A stretch of 64,000 bases of DNA. Origin: Ursus arctos (taxonomy: Eukaryota > Chordata > Mammalia > Carnivora > Ursidae). The stretch is from positions 46,140,475 to 46,204,474 of the forward strand of contig NW_026622808.1 of NCBI RefSeq assembly GCF_023065955.2, read 5' to 3'. A model generated the notes under the pieces. The model was not told the origin of the DNA. It ran no database searches and saw nothing but the letters and a program-made list of their open reading frames with translations. Numbering within the stretch: position 1 is the stretch's first letter; each line of letters starts with the position of its first letter. The translations under genes and the position numbers were made by a program. This document shows positions 45,846 through 58,385 of this stretch, in pieces.

Positions 45846-46538
45846 AACTATACAATTAGCATCAGTCTTTGTGTTCTCAGTTTATTCGCTATAAGCAACA
45901 GTAGATAGACCTACACAAGTTTTAACTCTTCTTCTCCCTGACCGGTATTTTCGGATTCACAAACATACACCTCTCCCCAACTTTGGCAAGCCTTCAAGCG
46001 ATACCCCCCCCCCCCACACCAAATGCCTGGTATAATCTCACTATGGAAGGTTTTACTTAAAATCTGCTGCTCCCTCTACCAATAATTCCCCTGCCTTACA
46101 GAATGTTCTCTCCCTGGCCACAAAAAGAAGGTATCTGTTTGATTTTAATCACTCTCCTTACAATCCCAGCTTAAGGGGATACAGGTAAAAACAAGAAGAG
46201 GAGTCAGCTGAAAAGACAAAGTTCTTGGCTCCAAATTAAAAACAATTCTGAACACTCCATATCTGAAAAACGTGCACATGATCCCTGGGAGGGACTTGGA
46301 AAAGAGCTTGCCTCTTACACTAATATATCAACTGTCAGCCCCTTCACACTGGAGGTTTAAAGACACACACTGTTCTCGTTATGGAAGACGTGTTCTTAGG
46401 GGTACATCTATAGCAATTTATCACTACTTCAGAATCAGTTGCAAATTTCATCTAGGTTTGGAATCCAATATTTATGTGTGTTTTAGGCATATAAAATGAT
46501 CTTAAATGAAATAATATGTGTAAAAGCCAATGAAAAGT
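45846..46538. other. No recognised feature
   Basis: Unassigned. It includes a C-run at about 46003-46014. Confidence 0.5.
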
Positions 46539-46549
46539 TAAAAGCCTCT

Positions 46550-46751
46550 CTCTCTCTCTCTCTTCTTTTTTTTTTTAGAGAGAAAGAGAGCACTAGAGGG
46601 GAGGGGCGGAGAGGGAAAGAGAGAGAATCCCAAGCTGACTTCATGCTCAGCATGGAGCCCGACACAAGGCTCCATCCCACGACCCTGACACCATGCGCTG
46701 AACAGAAATCAAGAGTCGGAGGCTCAACTGACTGAGCCACCCAGGCGCCCC
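46550..46751 (-). mobile_element. SINEC, older subfamily
   Basis: CTCTCTCTTC tail complement, then TCATGCTCAGCATGGAGCCC and GAGCCACCCAGGCGCCCC head. TSD TAAAAGCCTCT at 46539-46549 and 46752-46762. Confidence 0.96.
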
Positions 46752-46894
46752 TAAAAGCCTCTTATAAATACAAGTACTCTTGTTACTGGAAGAACATTAG
46801 TTATGAAATACATGCCAATCTCTCATATACTATACACCTAGAGAAATGGGTTATGCCTTTATTTTTTTAATGTCCTAGTTAAGATTTTTAAAAA

Positions 46895-47235
46895 TATTTC
46901 AATTTTTTATTTAAATTTTAGTTAGTTAACATATAAGGTAAAATTGGCTTCAGGAATAGAATTACTTTTTATTTATTTTTTTTTATTTAAATTCAATTTA
47001 GTTAACTTACAGTGTATTATTAGTTTCAGAGGTAGAATTTAGTGATTCGTCAGTTTCATGTAACGCCCCGTGCTCATTATATCAAGTACCCTCCTTAATG
47101 CCCATCACCCCGTTACCCCATCCCCCTGCCCATCATCCCGTTACCCCATCCTCCCCCCCTTCCCTCCAGCAACCCTTGGTGTGTTCTCTATAGTTGAGAC
47201 CCTCTTATGGTTTGCTTCTCTCTTTCTAAACTTCA
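46895..47235 (-). mobile_element. L1 3' end fragments, antisense
   Basis: Two antisense L1 ends: a short one (46895-46970, TTTAGTTAGTTAACATATAA) and a longer one (46971-47235, TTTAGTTAACTTACAGTGTA then TAATGCCCATCACCCCGTTA). The segment CATCACCCCGTTACCCCATC is duplicated as a short local repeat at about 47104 and 47132. Confidence 0.88.
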
Positions 47236-48419
47236 GTGAACCTGGCTTTAAATGAAATGCAGACAGACATTATTTTCATGTATTTTGCTTTTATTCTCTC
47301 AGTGTTGACATATTTTAAATTAGCGAGTGAATCCATAAGATTCTCAAATGAAGCAGTGTGGTGTCCTCCAAATAGTCACCAGTTATCTGTAGCGCAACTG
47401 ACTAGGATAAGAAATGCAGAAAGTAACTCTTTATCATTACCTGTATGACTTTTTCAGCTCAGGCCACACTAATTTGAGCATTTCAATTATTCAGCCAAGT
47501 CTCTGCTGAAGTTTTTCTTTCTGTTCTCTCTGGTGAAACTAGGTTTAAGCAAATGAAAGTATAAATAAAATAAGAGTTCAGGGGAGAAAACTTTTTTATA
47601 AGTTTTGAAAACATCCCATGCAACAGAACAAAAAATGTAATAATTAAATATAGGCAATCACTTGTTACCTAAACTTAGGTACCGCCTTAAAAAAAATTTT
47701 AGTGGTTGCCCTGAGGTTTACAATATTACATATTTGATTAGTCAGTCCACTGTCAAATACTAGAAGAGTGCATCACATGGCGTGCCAGATGGCATTTAAA
47801 TTGCTTTCATTATATAACAGATGGAAATGTAAACAAATTTGAGCTACAATTCTCTACACTTCAGTCTCTTCTCATTAATTCACTCTGACCACTCACTTGC
47901 CCTCCCTTTACTCTTAGAGTCTGGACTACAGGAAATGTCCTATATCTTGATTTGAGTGAGGGCTACATAGGTGAATACATGTGTAACAATTCATTGTGTC
48001 CTTGATTATATAAAATGTTACACTTCAATTTTTAAAATGTGATGCACAGTCTAAGTCTCCATCAGTGTTCTCCCCAAAGGCAGTACCACATTACAGAAAA
48101 TATGGAGGGAGCATATTTTGAAGGTTATCTGGTCTCCTTGTGTCAACACTCAGAGCTCAAGAGGCTGGCGTCTCTGCTGATCAGTTATCATCACTCCGGT
48201 CCTAGAATGCCTTTGTTGTCCCAGCCAGCCCGCTTACAGATATTGTCTACTGCTCAAAAAAAGCCAGACTCACGCCAAGAAAGAGGTATCTTGCCAATGA
48301 AACAATAACTTACAGCCCATGTGGCAACTGGGGGATGGTAGTGGGTGTTTTGTATCCTAGTCAGATAGGAAGAATTCCATCTTAATAATGATGGGAGATC
48401 CCAGCAAACCGAGGATCAT
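47236..48419. repeat. Mostly unassigned, with an old L1-like fragment
   Basis: TTTTAGTGGTTGCCCTGAGG at about 47697 matches the motif at about 49766 and fits an old antisense L1 5' region. The rest is unassigned. An 89-codon frame at 48039-48308 has no domain. Confidence 0.4.
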
Positions 48420-48570
48420 CCACATTCACTTATTCATCAGGCATTTACTCCACACTCATTATGTGCCAGACTCTGTGCAGGAATAGTCATTATTCCAAAG
48501 AGCTCACCGTATTTAGGAATAAACAAGCAGTCATAATGTAGCAACATGGTAAGGGTGAGAGAGGGAATTG
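48420..48570 (+). repeat. L2 fragment
   Basis: CACATTCACTTATTCATCAG, CTCATTATGTGCCAGACTCT and AATAAACAAGCAGTCATAAT follow L2 order. Confidence 0.9.
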
Positions 48571-48774
48571 CAGATTCTTTAAGTTGCTAAACTAAAAAAT
48601 CTAGGGGTCCTGTGAAGGGGAACAAAGAATTGTTTAGAACTGGCAGAAATATTCTATATTTCTGTATTTAATGGTGGCTTCATAGATGTAAACATCTATC
48701 TACACTTATCTAGTTGAATACTTCAAAAGAATGAAGTTTATCAATAAATTGATTAAAGTCTAATTCTCATTAAT

Positions 48775-49300
48775 TAACCCTTTTCTCTCATCCCAAACTT
48801 ATGTGTATGTGTGATCCATTCAACATCCCATTCCATCCACTCTTGTCCATCATCACCACTTTTGTCCAAGCTACCACCACATGTGGCCTGATGACCATGG
48901 TACCCTCCTGACTGGTCTTCTAACTGTATTCTTGCTCCATATAATCCATTCTCCACATCTGTTTAAAATGTAAATCTAGATCTTATTTCTTTGTTTAAAA
49001 TTCTCAAATAGCTTCTTCTTTTTTTTTTTTTAAAGATTTTATTTATTTATTTGACAGAGAGACAGCCAGCCAGAGAGGGAACACAAGCAGGGGGAATGGG
49101 AGAGGAAGAAGCAGGCTTCCAGCAGAGGAGCCCGATACGGGGCTCAATCCCATAACGCCAGGATCACGCCCTGAGCTGAAGGCAGATGCCTAATGACTGC
49201 GCCACCCAGGCGTCCCTCAAATAGCTTCTAATCACAAATCATACTTAGCATAAAACTCAAATTCATTACCAAGACCTTCAAGATGTTACATCAGGAATTT
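48775..49300 (+). repeat. L2-like fragment split by SINE
   Basis: TTTGTCCAAGCTACCACCAC, CCTGACTGGTCTTCTAACTG and AGCTTCTAATCAC, AAAACTCAAATTC match a common L2-type stretch. Confidence 0.65.
49017..49215 (-). mobile_element. SINEC, young-type
   Basis: Antisense copy with CATAACGCCAGGATCACGCC and GCCACCCAGGCGTCCC. Perfect TSD CTCAAATAGCTTCT at 49003-49016 and 49216-49229. Confidence 0.97.
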
Positions 49301-49334
49301 TAAAACTTTTTGGTCTCAGGACCAAAAATTACAT

Positions 49335-49670
49335 TCCTTTTTTTTTTTTAATTTTTTTGAATCTATAATTTTTATTTTGTTATATTAGTCACCATACAGT
49401 ACATCCCCCAGTTTTTGATGCAATGTTCCATGATTCATTATTTGCATATAACACCCAGTGCACCATGCAATATGTGCCCTCCTTGATACCCATCACTGGC
49501 CTATCCCAATCCCCCACACCCCTCCCCTCTGAAGCCCTCAGTTTGTTTCCCAGAGTCCACAGTCTCTCGTGGTTTATTTCCCCTTCTGTTTACCCCTCCT
49601 TCATTCTTCCCTTCCTTCTCCTACCAATCTTCCTATTTCTTATGTTCCATAAATGAGTGAAACCATATAG
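49335..49670 (-). mobile_element. L1 3' end, antisense
   Basis: T-rich start, GTCACCATACAGTACATCC, CTGAAGCCCTCAGTTTG, and ends at about CATAAATGAGTGAAACCATA. The 77-codon frame across it is not a gene. Confidence 0.95.
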
Positions 49671-50935
49671 CTAATGAGAAACATCAAAAGCTGAGGTATA
49701 GCTATTGATATTTACCATATTAAAAATTAAAGATGAGATATTTTTATGCCTCTTTTAAAATAATTTTTAGTGGTTGCTCTAGAGTTTAAATATTTTTAAT
49801 CTACCGTCAAATAATATTATACTCTTTCACATGGTGTGCAAGGAAGCTACGAAAGTATTGTCTAATTCCTCTCTACTTTTTGCTATTGCTATCTTACTCA
49901 TACAGTTTCCATAAATAAGCAATATATTAGTACAACTTGCTTTAGACAATAAGTTATCTTTCAGAGCAATTTAAAGTGGAAAAAAACCCCTTGATATGTA
50001 TGTTCATTAATGCCATTTCTAGTGCTCTTCATTTCTTCATAGAGATCTAAGTTTTTATCTGGAATTATATTCTTCTGCCTGAAGAACTTCTGGTAACATT
50101 TTTTATAAAACAGATTCACAGGTAATGAATTCTCTCAGGTTTTATTTGTCTGAAAAAGTCCTTATTTCTCTTTTATTTTTGAAAGATATTGTCTGCTGGG
50201 TATAGAATTCTGGAATGACATTTGTTTTCAGTGCTTTAGATGTCACTTCATTATCTTCTGGTTTACAGAATTCTGATGAGGAGTCTCTTTTGATTTTTAT
50301 CTTTGTTCCACTTTATGTAATGTATCTTTTTATTCTTACACTACCTTCAAGATTTTCTCTTCATCTTTGGTTTTCAGAAGTTTGAGTATTATGTGTCTAG
50401 GTTTTAGTTTAATTTTGTTTGGTTTGGGTTTTGCTTTGTTTTGTAATCCTACTTGGTGTTTCCTAAGTTTCTTAAATCTATAATTTGGCATCCTTCATTA
50501 ATTTTAGAAAATTCTCAGCCATATATTTCAAATATTGTTTCTGCCCTGTTCATCTCTTCTCTTCCCAACAACAAGCTTATTAATTAGATCATTTGATATC
50601 TTCCCACCACTCTTACATGCTCAGTTTTGGGTTGTGTGTTCCATTTGTGTTTCAGACTGGATACATTTTATGGGCTACCTTCAATTTCATTGATTCTTTC
50701 TTGAACTGTATTGAGTCAACTGATAAACTTGTCAAAGGTATTCTCTGTTTTTCCTCTGCAGCATTTCCATGTGATTGTTTCTTATAATTTCCATTTCTCT
50801 GCTGAAGTTCATCATCTGAAATTGTATATTGTCCATTTTTCTTCTACTGGAAACTTTAACATATTAATCCTATTAATGTTAAATCCCTTTTGATAGTTCC
50901 AACTGAAGGACCTGGGTCAGGCTTCATGCCTTTTC
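49671..50935 (-). mobile_element. Old L1M 5' region, antisense
   Basis: TTTTAGTGGTTGCTCTAGAG, then GAATTCTCTCAGGTTTTATT, then CTGGGTATAGAATTCTGGAA, then TCATTGATTCTTTCTTGAAC and TTTCTCTGCTGAAGTTCATC match the antisense of the 5' part of old L1s. No frame survives. Confidence 0.75.
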
Positions 50936-51494
50936 CACAGAGATTGTTGTTCCCTTCCTCCAGGCATGCACCACAAAAGAGCTTTACCCTGGACTCTAAT
51001 TCTGCCTCGAGTCTTTCTCATGAGTACCCAGTGAGGTCTATGAAAAAGAGTCTGTGAGTAGGTGTCAAACCTTCTTCATTCTGAGGTTCCTAGGGTTTCT
51101 ATACTTTCATATTAGCCATCCCTAACCTTTATCCCTTTTATTAAAAATTTTATTTTGATATTTTTCTTATCAGCTTATATGGCTTATGTACCATCTCTCG
51201 TTGGAGGCACCTGTCTTTCCTTAGATATCAGATTAGTACATTGTCCTGAGTCCTCACATATTTGAGGGATTCAAGGAAAACTGTGTGTAGCTTCTGGAAA
51301 ACTTTGCCATAGGTTCATGAGAGAATGAAAGTGAAAAAGGCAAATCACCTTTAGTATTATTATGAAAATCACTTTAACACTGTGGACTCCCTGAATGGCT
51401 TTGGGCATTTTGAGTAGTCTCTGAGGCTTGGTATCCAACATGAGCCAATCTCACCCACCTTTCTGACATTATCACCAAACATTATTCCAGTTTC
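50936..51494. other. No recognised feature
   Basis: Unassigned sequence following the L1M block. Confidence 0.5.
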
Positions 51495-51665
51495 TGCACT
51501 ACAGCCATCTTATTATTGTCCAAATTTCACCTTGAAAGTACCTCCTTGAAGAGGTTTTTCCATGATCACCTCAGTCTAAAGAAATACACACATACACACA
51601 TATCCACTTTAAGACATTTTATATCACATCACGCTATTTTCTTCTTTCAAAAATTTGAACTTTTA
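51495..51665 (+). repeat. L2-like fragment
   Basis: CCAAATTTCACCTTGAAAGT, then GAAGAGGTTTTTCCATGATC and ATATCACATCACGC resemble L2. Confidence 0.6.
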
Positions 51666-52374
51666 TTATTTTTTAATTGCTAATTTTTTATCTTCCTCAA
51701 ACTTTTTGGTGTGTTTGCTTCAATATCTAGAGTAATTAGAGCAGCCTCTGTTGCATAGTGACTCCTCAAAATGTATGTGAGTAAAATGTCTTAGACTATT
51801 TTATAGACCAAATAGTATCAATCACTATCAAGCTAATTGTGTCTTTTAAAACCATTAAAAACAGGAAACAACTCCCAAGGGATTGTTTCACTGGCCAGGT
51901 ATGGTTAGTATATAGGTGGAAATGTTCTTTGAACTGAGTTGGTTTTTAATCTAGGCCCAGTTGAACTCACTTCAGAGACAGGCTTAGCCACCAGAGACAT
52001 GGAAGCATGGCTGAGAATCTAAAATATGATTTCAACACATGATAAAGCAAGGCTGTTTCAACAGTGTGGGAGGTGCTATTCCCTAAACAGCCAACACTGG
52101 TTTTCTATATCACACTACTGGCAAATCATTGTTTTCTTTTCAATAATCTCTGGCTTACCATCCTTAGGCAATGTGAAACACAAAAAGGGAAACTTTGAGC
52201 CAGGAGGCTGGTGGAAATCCCCTGGTTTGCAACTGTGCTCTAACTGGATCCCCAAAATGATATTTCAACAAATAAAGATGTCAGGAGTGAATGTAGACTC
52301 CAGAACTGGGGAAAAAACCATGATTAGGTGTCTGATTAATCTTACGATGCTTTTTCCCCTTATGGAAGACTATG

Positions 52375-52405
<31 letters not shown>

Positions 52406-52762
52406 TCACACAAGAAGAAGAAGCACGGCTCTTTTTAAATGTGAGTTTTTTGGCAAGAAATTAAATGCTGATAATTTGGGGGTTTTCACAAATTGAATAG
52501 AAGCTTTAGAAATAACTCTTACTCAACTCTCCTAATGTAATTGATCACTTTTTCCTCAGCTGTCTGATTTTAAATACATATTACCAAGTGGCTGAGTTGT
52601 TTCTCTAAGGTATTGATTAGGGCACATAAAGAAGGGGGGAAAACAAAACAAACAAAGTAGGTGATCTATGCCAGTCTCCAATGGTCTGAAAAGTTCCCAA
52701 CTCAGCCCTAGAGAAAGGGCATAATATGATAGGGAATGAATATGGGACCAAAATCTAACCTA
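51666..52762. other. Unassigned sequence
   Basis: Includes an A/G-rich tract at about 52375-52420. The 156-codon plus-strand frame at 52026-52496 is one of the longest outside L1. It runs through this tract (poly Lys/Arg) and shows no domain I recognise. Confidence 0.5.
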
Positions 52763-52882
52763 TGTGTATATATATATATATATACACACACACATATGTA
52801 TATATATATATACATACATGTATATACATGTATGTATGTATATATATGTATGTATATACATATATGCATATATATATGCATA
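52763..52882. repeat. (TA)n/(TATG)n compound microsatellite
   Basis: About 120 bases of TA, CA and TATG/CATA units, largely self-complementary. Confidence 0.97.
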
Positions 52883-52894
52883 TAATAAGTCATG

Positions 52895-53450
52895 CATATT
52901 GATACATTACTGAGCCCTTACCATGAGACAGGTGCTATGCTAAGTGAACAATGGTGAGCAAGACAGATACAGTTTCTTCCCAATAGGCTTCAGAATGTAG
53001 GAAGAAAATGAGGATATAATTATGTATGCAAATCAGTATATAATGTAAAATAGAATATACTATGAGGAAAACAAATAATTGGACATACAAGATTGAAACT
53101 CAGAGGAGAGATCAATAATGAAGATGAAAATTGGTGGGAATCAACATACAGGTGTTTTCTTAAGGTTATAATGAACAGATTGCTGACCTAGGGTGACCGA
53201 ATAAGCACAACACACAAGGATCCAAAGAACACTATGATTTACAGTGTGGTTCAGAGGTGGAGAAGCCAGCAAATAGGGTTAATTTTAAAACACAGGAGAA
53301 AAATCAGGAAAGGGCCATGCCACAGAAACCAAGCAGGTTCAAGGAATGGATACTAATGTCAAATGGTGTCAAAGGTCCAATAAAATAAATACCTAAAATG
53401 GATGTTGAATTAGACAACACGGAGGTCACTAGTGACCTAAATAAGATCAC
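52895..53450 (+). repeat. L2 fragment, long
   Basis: TTACTGAGCCCTTACCATGA, CAATGGTGAGCAAGACAGAT and later AATGGTGTCAAAGGTCC, ACACGGAGGTCACTAGTGAC follow the L2 order. Confidence 0.8.
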
Positions 53451-54041
53451 TTTTATTGGTGCAATAGAAGCAGAAACCGGATCAAAGCAAGTTGAAGTAT
53501 AATGGGGCTTATCTGTACCAACTTGAAGTGAACTATATCTAATTCACTTCCTCCCAAAATTTCAGTAAACAACAACAGGGTTTTTGTTGTTGTTGTTGTT
53601 GTTGTTGTTGTTTTTAAAAGATGCAAGCCTACAAGGATGGAGAGAACAAGAGAAAAGACAATAGCAACACAATTTGGAAGCTTGAAAGCAGATGGATGAG
53701 TGGCAACTGGCTTAGCAGACACAGGAAAGCTGAATTCTAAGCTACTCATGAGAAAATACGAACACAAACCAATTGATGTTGGAGAATCCTCAACAGACAC
53801 AGGAATAGCTAGTAACTCTAGAACTAAGGGATTTGGGAAGTTTACTGAAACAAAATGCACTGTGTCAAAGTTGTTTGAAAATCAGATGCCTAGATTCCCT
53901 CCATTTTACCTTGTTGAATAACTATCCCTCTGTTCCCCTATAGAAGTCGAGAGGGTTTTTCCGTATAGAAAATAAAACAGAAGTTCTCTGGATTAGTTGA
54001 GAAAGTGAGTGCTGTCAAGAAAACAAGGCAAATTAAATTAT
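53451..54041. other. Unassigned with (GTT)n tract
   Basis: (TTG)n of about 32 bases lies at 53583-53612. A 135-codon minus-strand frame (53453-53860) passes through it as poly-Thr. No domain is recognised. The first part may continue the L2. Confidence 0.5.
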
Positions 54042-54055
54042 CATATGCATATTCA

Positions 54056-54203
54056 GGAGCACCCCGGTGGCTCAATCGGTTAAGTGTCTGACTCATGATT
54101 TCAGCTCAGGTCATGATCTCATGGGACATGAGATTGAGCTCAGTCTCTCTCTCTCTCTCTCTCAAATAAATAAATGCAACTTTAAACTAACTAAATAAAT
54201 AAC
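54056..54203 (+). mobile_element. SINEC, internally deleted
   Basis: GAGCACCCCGGTGGCTCAAT head and CATGATCTCATGGG body joined to a CTCTCTCTC tail; about 50 bases are missing. TSD CATATGCATATTCA (54042-54055) and CATATCCATATTCA (54204-54217). Confidence 0.95.
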
Positions 54204-54217
54204 CATATCCATATTCA

Positions 54218-54469
54218 ATGCTGAATGAACAGATTCTCTATCTCTCTTTTCCTGCTTGGCTCCGAGATCACAGGGATCCAGAACCTACTCCTTGAGACTC
54301 TTCCCAAGGGAACCTGATCAAATCAAAGGAAAAACAAGATCTAAAGATACTTACATTGAAGGTTCATGCAAAAATGACCCACCTGGATGCCCTGAAATAG
54401 AGATCAAAGTTGACAAGCATAGCCACACCTTCAAGTTATCCCATTGGTTCAGTGCCTCCAACTCTCAAT
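54218..54469. other. No recognised feature
   Basis: Unassigned. A 72-codon frame at 54256-54474 has no domain. Confidence 0.5.
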
Positions 54470-56370
54470 CATGAGCATATGGTCAAGATAAATGGAAGAC
54501 AGAAACCATTAAAATTATAGGTGGAAAAGAGAAACTTGAAGGAAATGGACACTACACATAGAATAAACTTCAAAAAATTACCATTTCTAATACCTTCTAA
54601 ATGGTAAAAAATATATATATGCATGTATATGTATACATATATATAGCCTTCATAAGAAAACAAGATGCTTTTGAAAACTAAATACGTGGCAACAAAAATA
54701 AAAAACATTATGTAAAAGAATTGGAAAACAGAATTAAGGAAATCTCTCAAAAAGGACAGCAAAAATACATATACAGAGGAAAAACAGAAGAGGGAAAAAT
54801 AAGAAAACTAAGAAAAAGTCTGGGAAGTCCAACTTCCAGGAGTGCCATAAACAAAAAAGAGGAGTAGAAATCATCAACAAAATAACTCAAGATTTCCTGA
54901 AGGACATTAATAATTAGATTGAAAGACTTCCAGAGTCCCAAAATTAAAAGATTAAATAAACACATCACTGGGGACAAAGAATCTATGGATTTTCAGAAAG
55001 AAAAGAAAAAAAAATAATAGGTCAGAAACAAAGCATTAGAAATCAGAATGGCTTTGAACTTCTCAATGTAGCCCTGGAAGCAAGGAAAATGATTTTCAAC
55101 CTAGAATTTTGTGCTCAGTTAAGCTGAGAGTCAAGAATGAGGGTAGGATGGTCACAATTGAATATGCACATCCTCGAAGGAATGTACCTTCTGTGTAACC
55201 CTTCTTTGAAAGCTACCAAAGGATAAGTTCTAACAAAAATGAGAAGAGAGGGGTGAGGGGATGGGGTAGCTGGATGATGGGTATTAAGGAGGGCACGTGT
55301 TGTGATGTAGGTGTTATATGCAAGTAACGAATCATTGAACACTACATCAAAAACTAATGATGTACTCTATGGTGGCTAACTGAACATAGTAAAAATAAAT
55401 AAATAAACTTTTTTTTAAATGAGAAAATAAACTAAGAAAGAGAGACCCAATCACAGGAGAGAGACAAAGGAAAGAATCCCAGGATGGCAGGGTTGGGAGA
55501 TGCCAGGGTGACAGCCAAGCACCAGACAAAGAAAGCTGTGAGTACAGATTAGTTCAGTGTGACTATAGAAACAGAAATCCTGAGGCTGCCATCACCAAGA
55601 TACCCACTGCCAGTTTATCCTGAGAAGAAGATGGAATGCCCCAGATTCTTGACTGTACTTGGCCAGCGTAAGCAATGGGCTGATGAGTTCCTGCTCCTCT
55701 CTGTCCTTGACTCATGGATCAGCTGAGGACATTTCACCATAAGAATAATTCTGCTTTGACATACTCCTCAAAGGGAGGTCATGGTTCACTTAAAAGCAGA
55801 ATATACAGAGCAACCCAAATCTGTTGACCATATTTCTACTGATGTCAGAATCTGTGCCAATGCCTCAATGTGGGGAGCCCTGTTTTTCTGGCTCTCTGCT
55901 AACCTTGTGTACTTACTTCTACGGAAGAGACTCTTTTAAATTTTCAAGAAAGTTAAAGCCAGACTATGAACCAGAAATGCTATTGAGCCTCTTTTCCTTA
56001 GCCCTTCCACTAATAATGACAATACTCTCCTCTGCTCAAACAGCAAAGCTTATGTTTGCTTTGGAGTTTTTCAAAACCAAACAACAGACTAATACACATA
56101 AGTGTGATAAATACAAAAGACGGGGAAGGGGATAATTAATGCAAAAGTCATTAATATGCTTACTTTGGGAGCAGGCAAGGGAGAGAGGGGCTAGATTGAG
56201 GAAAGCCACATAAGAAGATTGTAAGATATGAATAGTATTCCACTTCTCAGGTTGGAAAATGGGTTTATGGGTGTTCGTGTTATTTTTATTCTTTAAACTG
56301 TATCCATACATTTTATAGACTTTTCTGTATATGCAAGATATATTTGAAATTTTCAAAAACATTTTATCAT
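54470..56370 (+). mobile_element. Old L1M, sense, interrupted
   Basis: AACTTCCAGGAGTGCCATAA, TTGAAAGACTTCCAGAGTCC, AGCATTAGAAATCAGAATGG and ATGATTTTCAACCTAGAATT follow the 5' part of old L1s. The last 200 bases (TTTAAACTGTATCCATACAT) resemble an L1M 3' end. A (TA)n-like tract lies at 54610-54644. A young L1 end is inserted at 55246-55416. The middle is poorly resolved. Confidence 0.6.
55246..55416 (+). mobile_element. Young L1 3' end with short TSD
   Basis: GGTATTAAGGAGGGCACGTG and ATCATTGAACACTACATC with an AAATAAATAAA tail. TSD AAATGAGAA at 55237-55245 and 55417-55425. Confidence 0.9.
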
Positions 56371-57689
56371 AAAAAAAGTAAAAAAGGGAAATTGAGAACT
56401 GAAGTTATTATGATTTTCTTATGAAGGGGAAAAAATGGGATAATAGCCAGCAGAGAAAGTGGAGCCAAGGGAAGATTTTACTTTAATGAGAGACTTGAAA
56501 GTATGTTTTCATGGTGAAGGTTTTATCCAATAGAGAATTTGGTGATGTCAGGAATAACAAGAGCAACAAAGAGGCAAAGACCATTTGCAAACTTACTGCC
56601 TATTGTTCCATAACATAAACCCCCAACTACAGCCATTTGTTCCATTATATATAATTTACTTGAAAATATTTTAACAGGCTATATGATATACAGGTGTAAG
56701 AGTATAAATTAAATCTAATCTAGAATCTAGAGTCAGGTAGATTAAATCTGAAGAATACTAATCAGGTTAGTTAACATTTGAAAAACTCTAATCAGAAGTC
56801 CATAATTGAGCAGTTCTACAGCAAGCACGTCAAGTATCTCTATCTAAAGTTGCACCAAAGTGTTCATCAATCAGCCTAACAGACGTTAGAAGTAAATTTT
56901 TCATTAGTGGAGTGAACGGTATTCAAGATATGTAGTACATTTTAAATGCTACAAAGGAGCTTCCCCCTCACAAAGGTAGGGCATAAGAATGTGGTGAGCC
57001 CACCCACCTGACAATGCTACTGCAGGGATGTCATTCATACATTCGTAAATACATGGAGTATGTAAGATACCAGGGCTGTTTCTGCCACCTGATACAACGA
57101 GGTCTGTTAAGCCTAACCATCAGGCATGGCCACATTTGTCTTGGAGTGACTCTTACTCAAGGTGCTAGCCAAAGAACCTAAAATGACAGGGTTACCAACA
57201 GGATTACAGAAGAGGCTTGGTTTGTAAACATTCACACATTGGGCAGAAATCGGTTTGAGTCATGCTCTCATTAATGCTATCTACCTGATAGAAAAAATTA
57301 ATATGTAGGTGAAGAGATATACACTTCCCACCCAGCTCTTATTGTCAAAGGCTACCAGTATTTACTGAATGGTCTTGACAAACGTCAATGAATACATTAG
57401 GTCCGTTTGTGACCCTTGGGCAGCTTACTTGCTGGGTAAACAACACTCAGATTCAACTTTCTTTTTGGATTAAGGCCTTTCTTTTACCGCCCTTTGCTCA
57501 AAATGTCCTGTCTTCTCTTGTAGACCAAGCCCACTCATCTTAGTACATTATCAGAACCATTCAAGTAATTAGATAATTTATATTGTAACACCTCCTGACA
57601 ACTCAACTGTATGCTCCTAAGTAGCAGAAATTCTCTTGCTCAGTTTTCTTACTTGTAATAACATAATAACAAGAATCATCTCTATCTCT
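56371..57689. other. Unassigned sequence
   Basis: No gene or confident repeat. A weak L2-like stretch may lie at 57470-57660. Confidence 0.5.
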
Positions 57690-57905
57690 CACTCTTGTAC
57701 TGACCATGTGTCAAGCCCTGCTCTATGTGTTTAATATGAATTAACTCCTATAATCTTTACAGTAGCACTACACGGCAGGTACCATCACTATTCACATTTT
57801 ACAGAAGAGGAAACTAATTCACAGAGTAGTTAAGTTGTCCAAAGTCACATGGCTGTCATTCAAACCAAGCCAGTTGGGGTCCAGAACCCAAACTCCTAAC
57901 CACTA
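57690..57905 (-). repeat. MIR
   Basis: CATTTTACAGAAGAGGAAAC, GTTAAGTTGTCCAAAGTCAC, then CCAGAACCCAAACTCC are reverse-complement MIR. Confidence 0.96.
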
Positions 57906-58013
57906 TTGTGAGATTTCTAACCTGCACAACTGTAAAATAATACATTTGTGCTGCTTTAATCTGTGAACTCTGTCACTCTTTGTTATAGCAGCAATAGAAA
58001 ACTGAAACAACTT
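57906..58013 (+). mobile_element. MLT1-like LTR 3' end
   Basis: CTGCACAACTGTAAAATAAT, then TTGTTATAGCAGCAATAGAA, AACTGAAAC match the LTR terminus. Confidence 0.82.
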
Positions 58014-58214
58014 ATATTCCCTCCACACCCATTCAAACCACAAGCACAATTCTTTGCATATCATAAACTTTAACAAGTAAAGATGTGAATGAATACATAT
58101 TTGTTGAATTTATTTCAACTACCAAAAAGGATTTAAGATGCAGAAAACATAAAAATACAGTTATCATAAGGAAAAATTACATAAATGTGAATTTCAAAGA
58201 GGCAAGGACACTAA

Positions 58215-58385
58215 TCATAGATACCAGAAAGCTTGATTCTGGACCTCATTTGGTCTAGAAATGCCTGCAGGACCTGAACAAGTTTCTAATTTCTTTGGGC
58301 CACAGCTTCTATGTCAAAAAATAAGGGAGTTGGGCCAGGTCATGTTGGACTTCTTTCCGGTATTAGAATGTCTTTCAAAATTTAT
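58215..58385 (+). repeat. MIR (MIR3-like)
   Basis: GATTCTGGACCTCATTTGG, TTTGGGCCACAGCTTCTATG, GGAGTTGGGCCAGGTCATG fit the MIR3/MIRc pattern. Confidence 0.75.

Noticed and set aside
45003..46014. Possible promoter or CpG island
   Set aside because: CpG content is low throughout the window. The C-run near 46003 is a simple homopolymer and no gene start follows.
52026..52496. 156-codon plus-strand ORF
   Set aside because: It runs into an AAAAAG-type tract giving Lys/Arg repeats. No domain, splice signals or homology are recognised.
53453..53860. 135-codon minus-strand ORF with poly-Thr
   Set aside because: It crosses a TTG microsatellite and probable L2 sequence.
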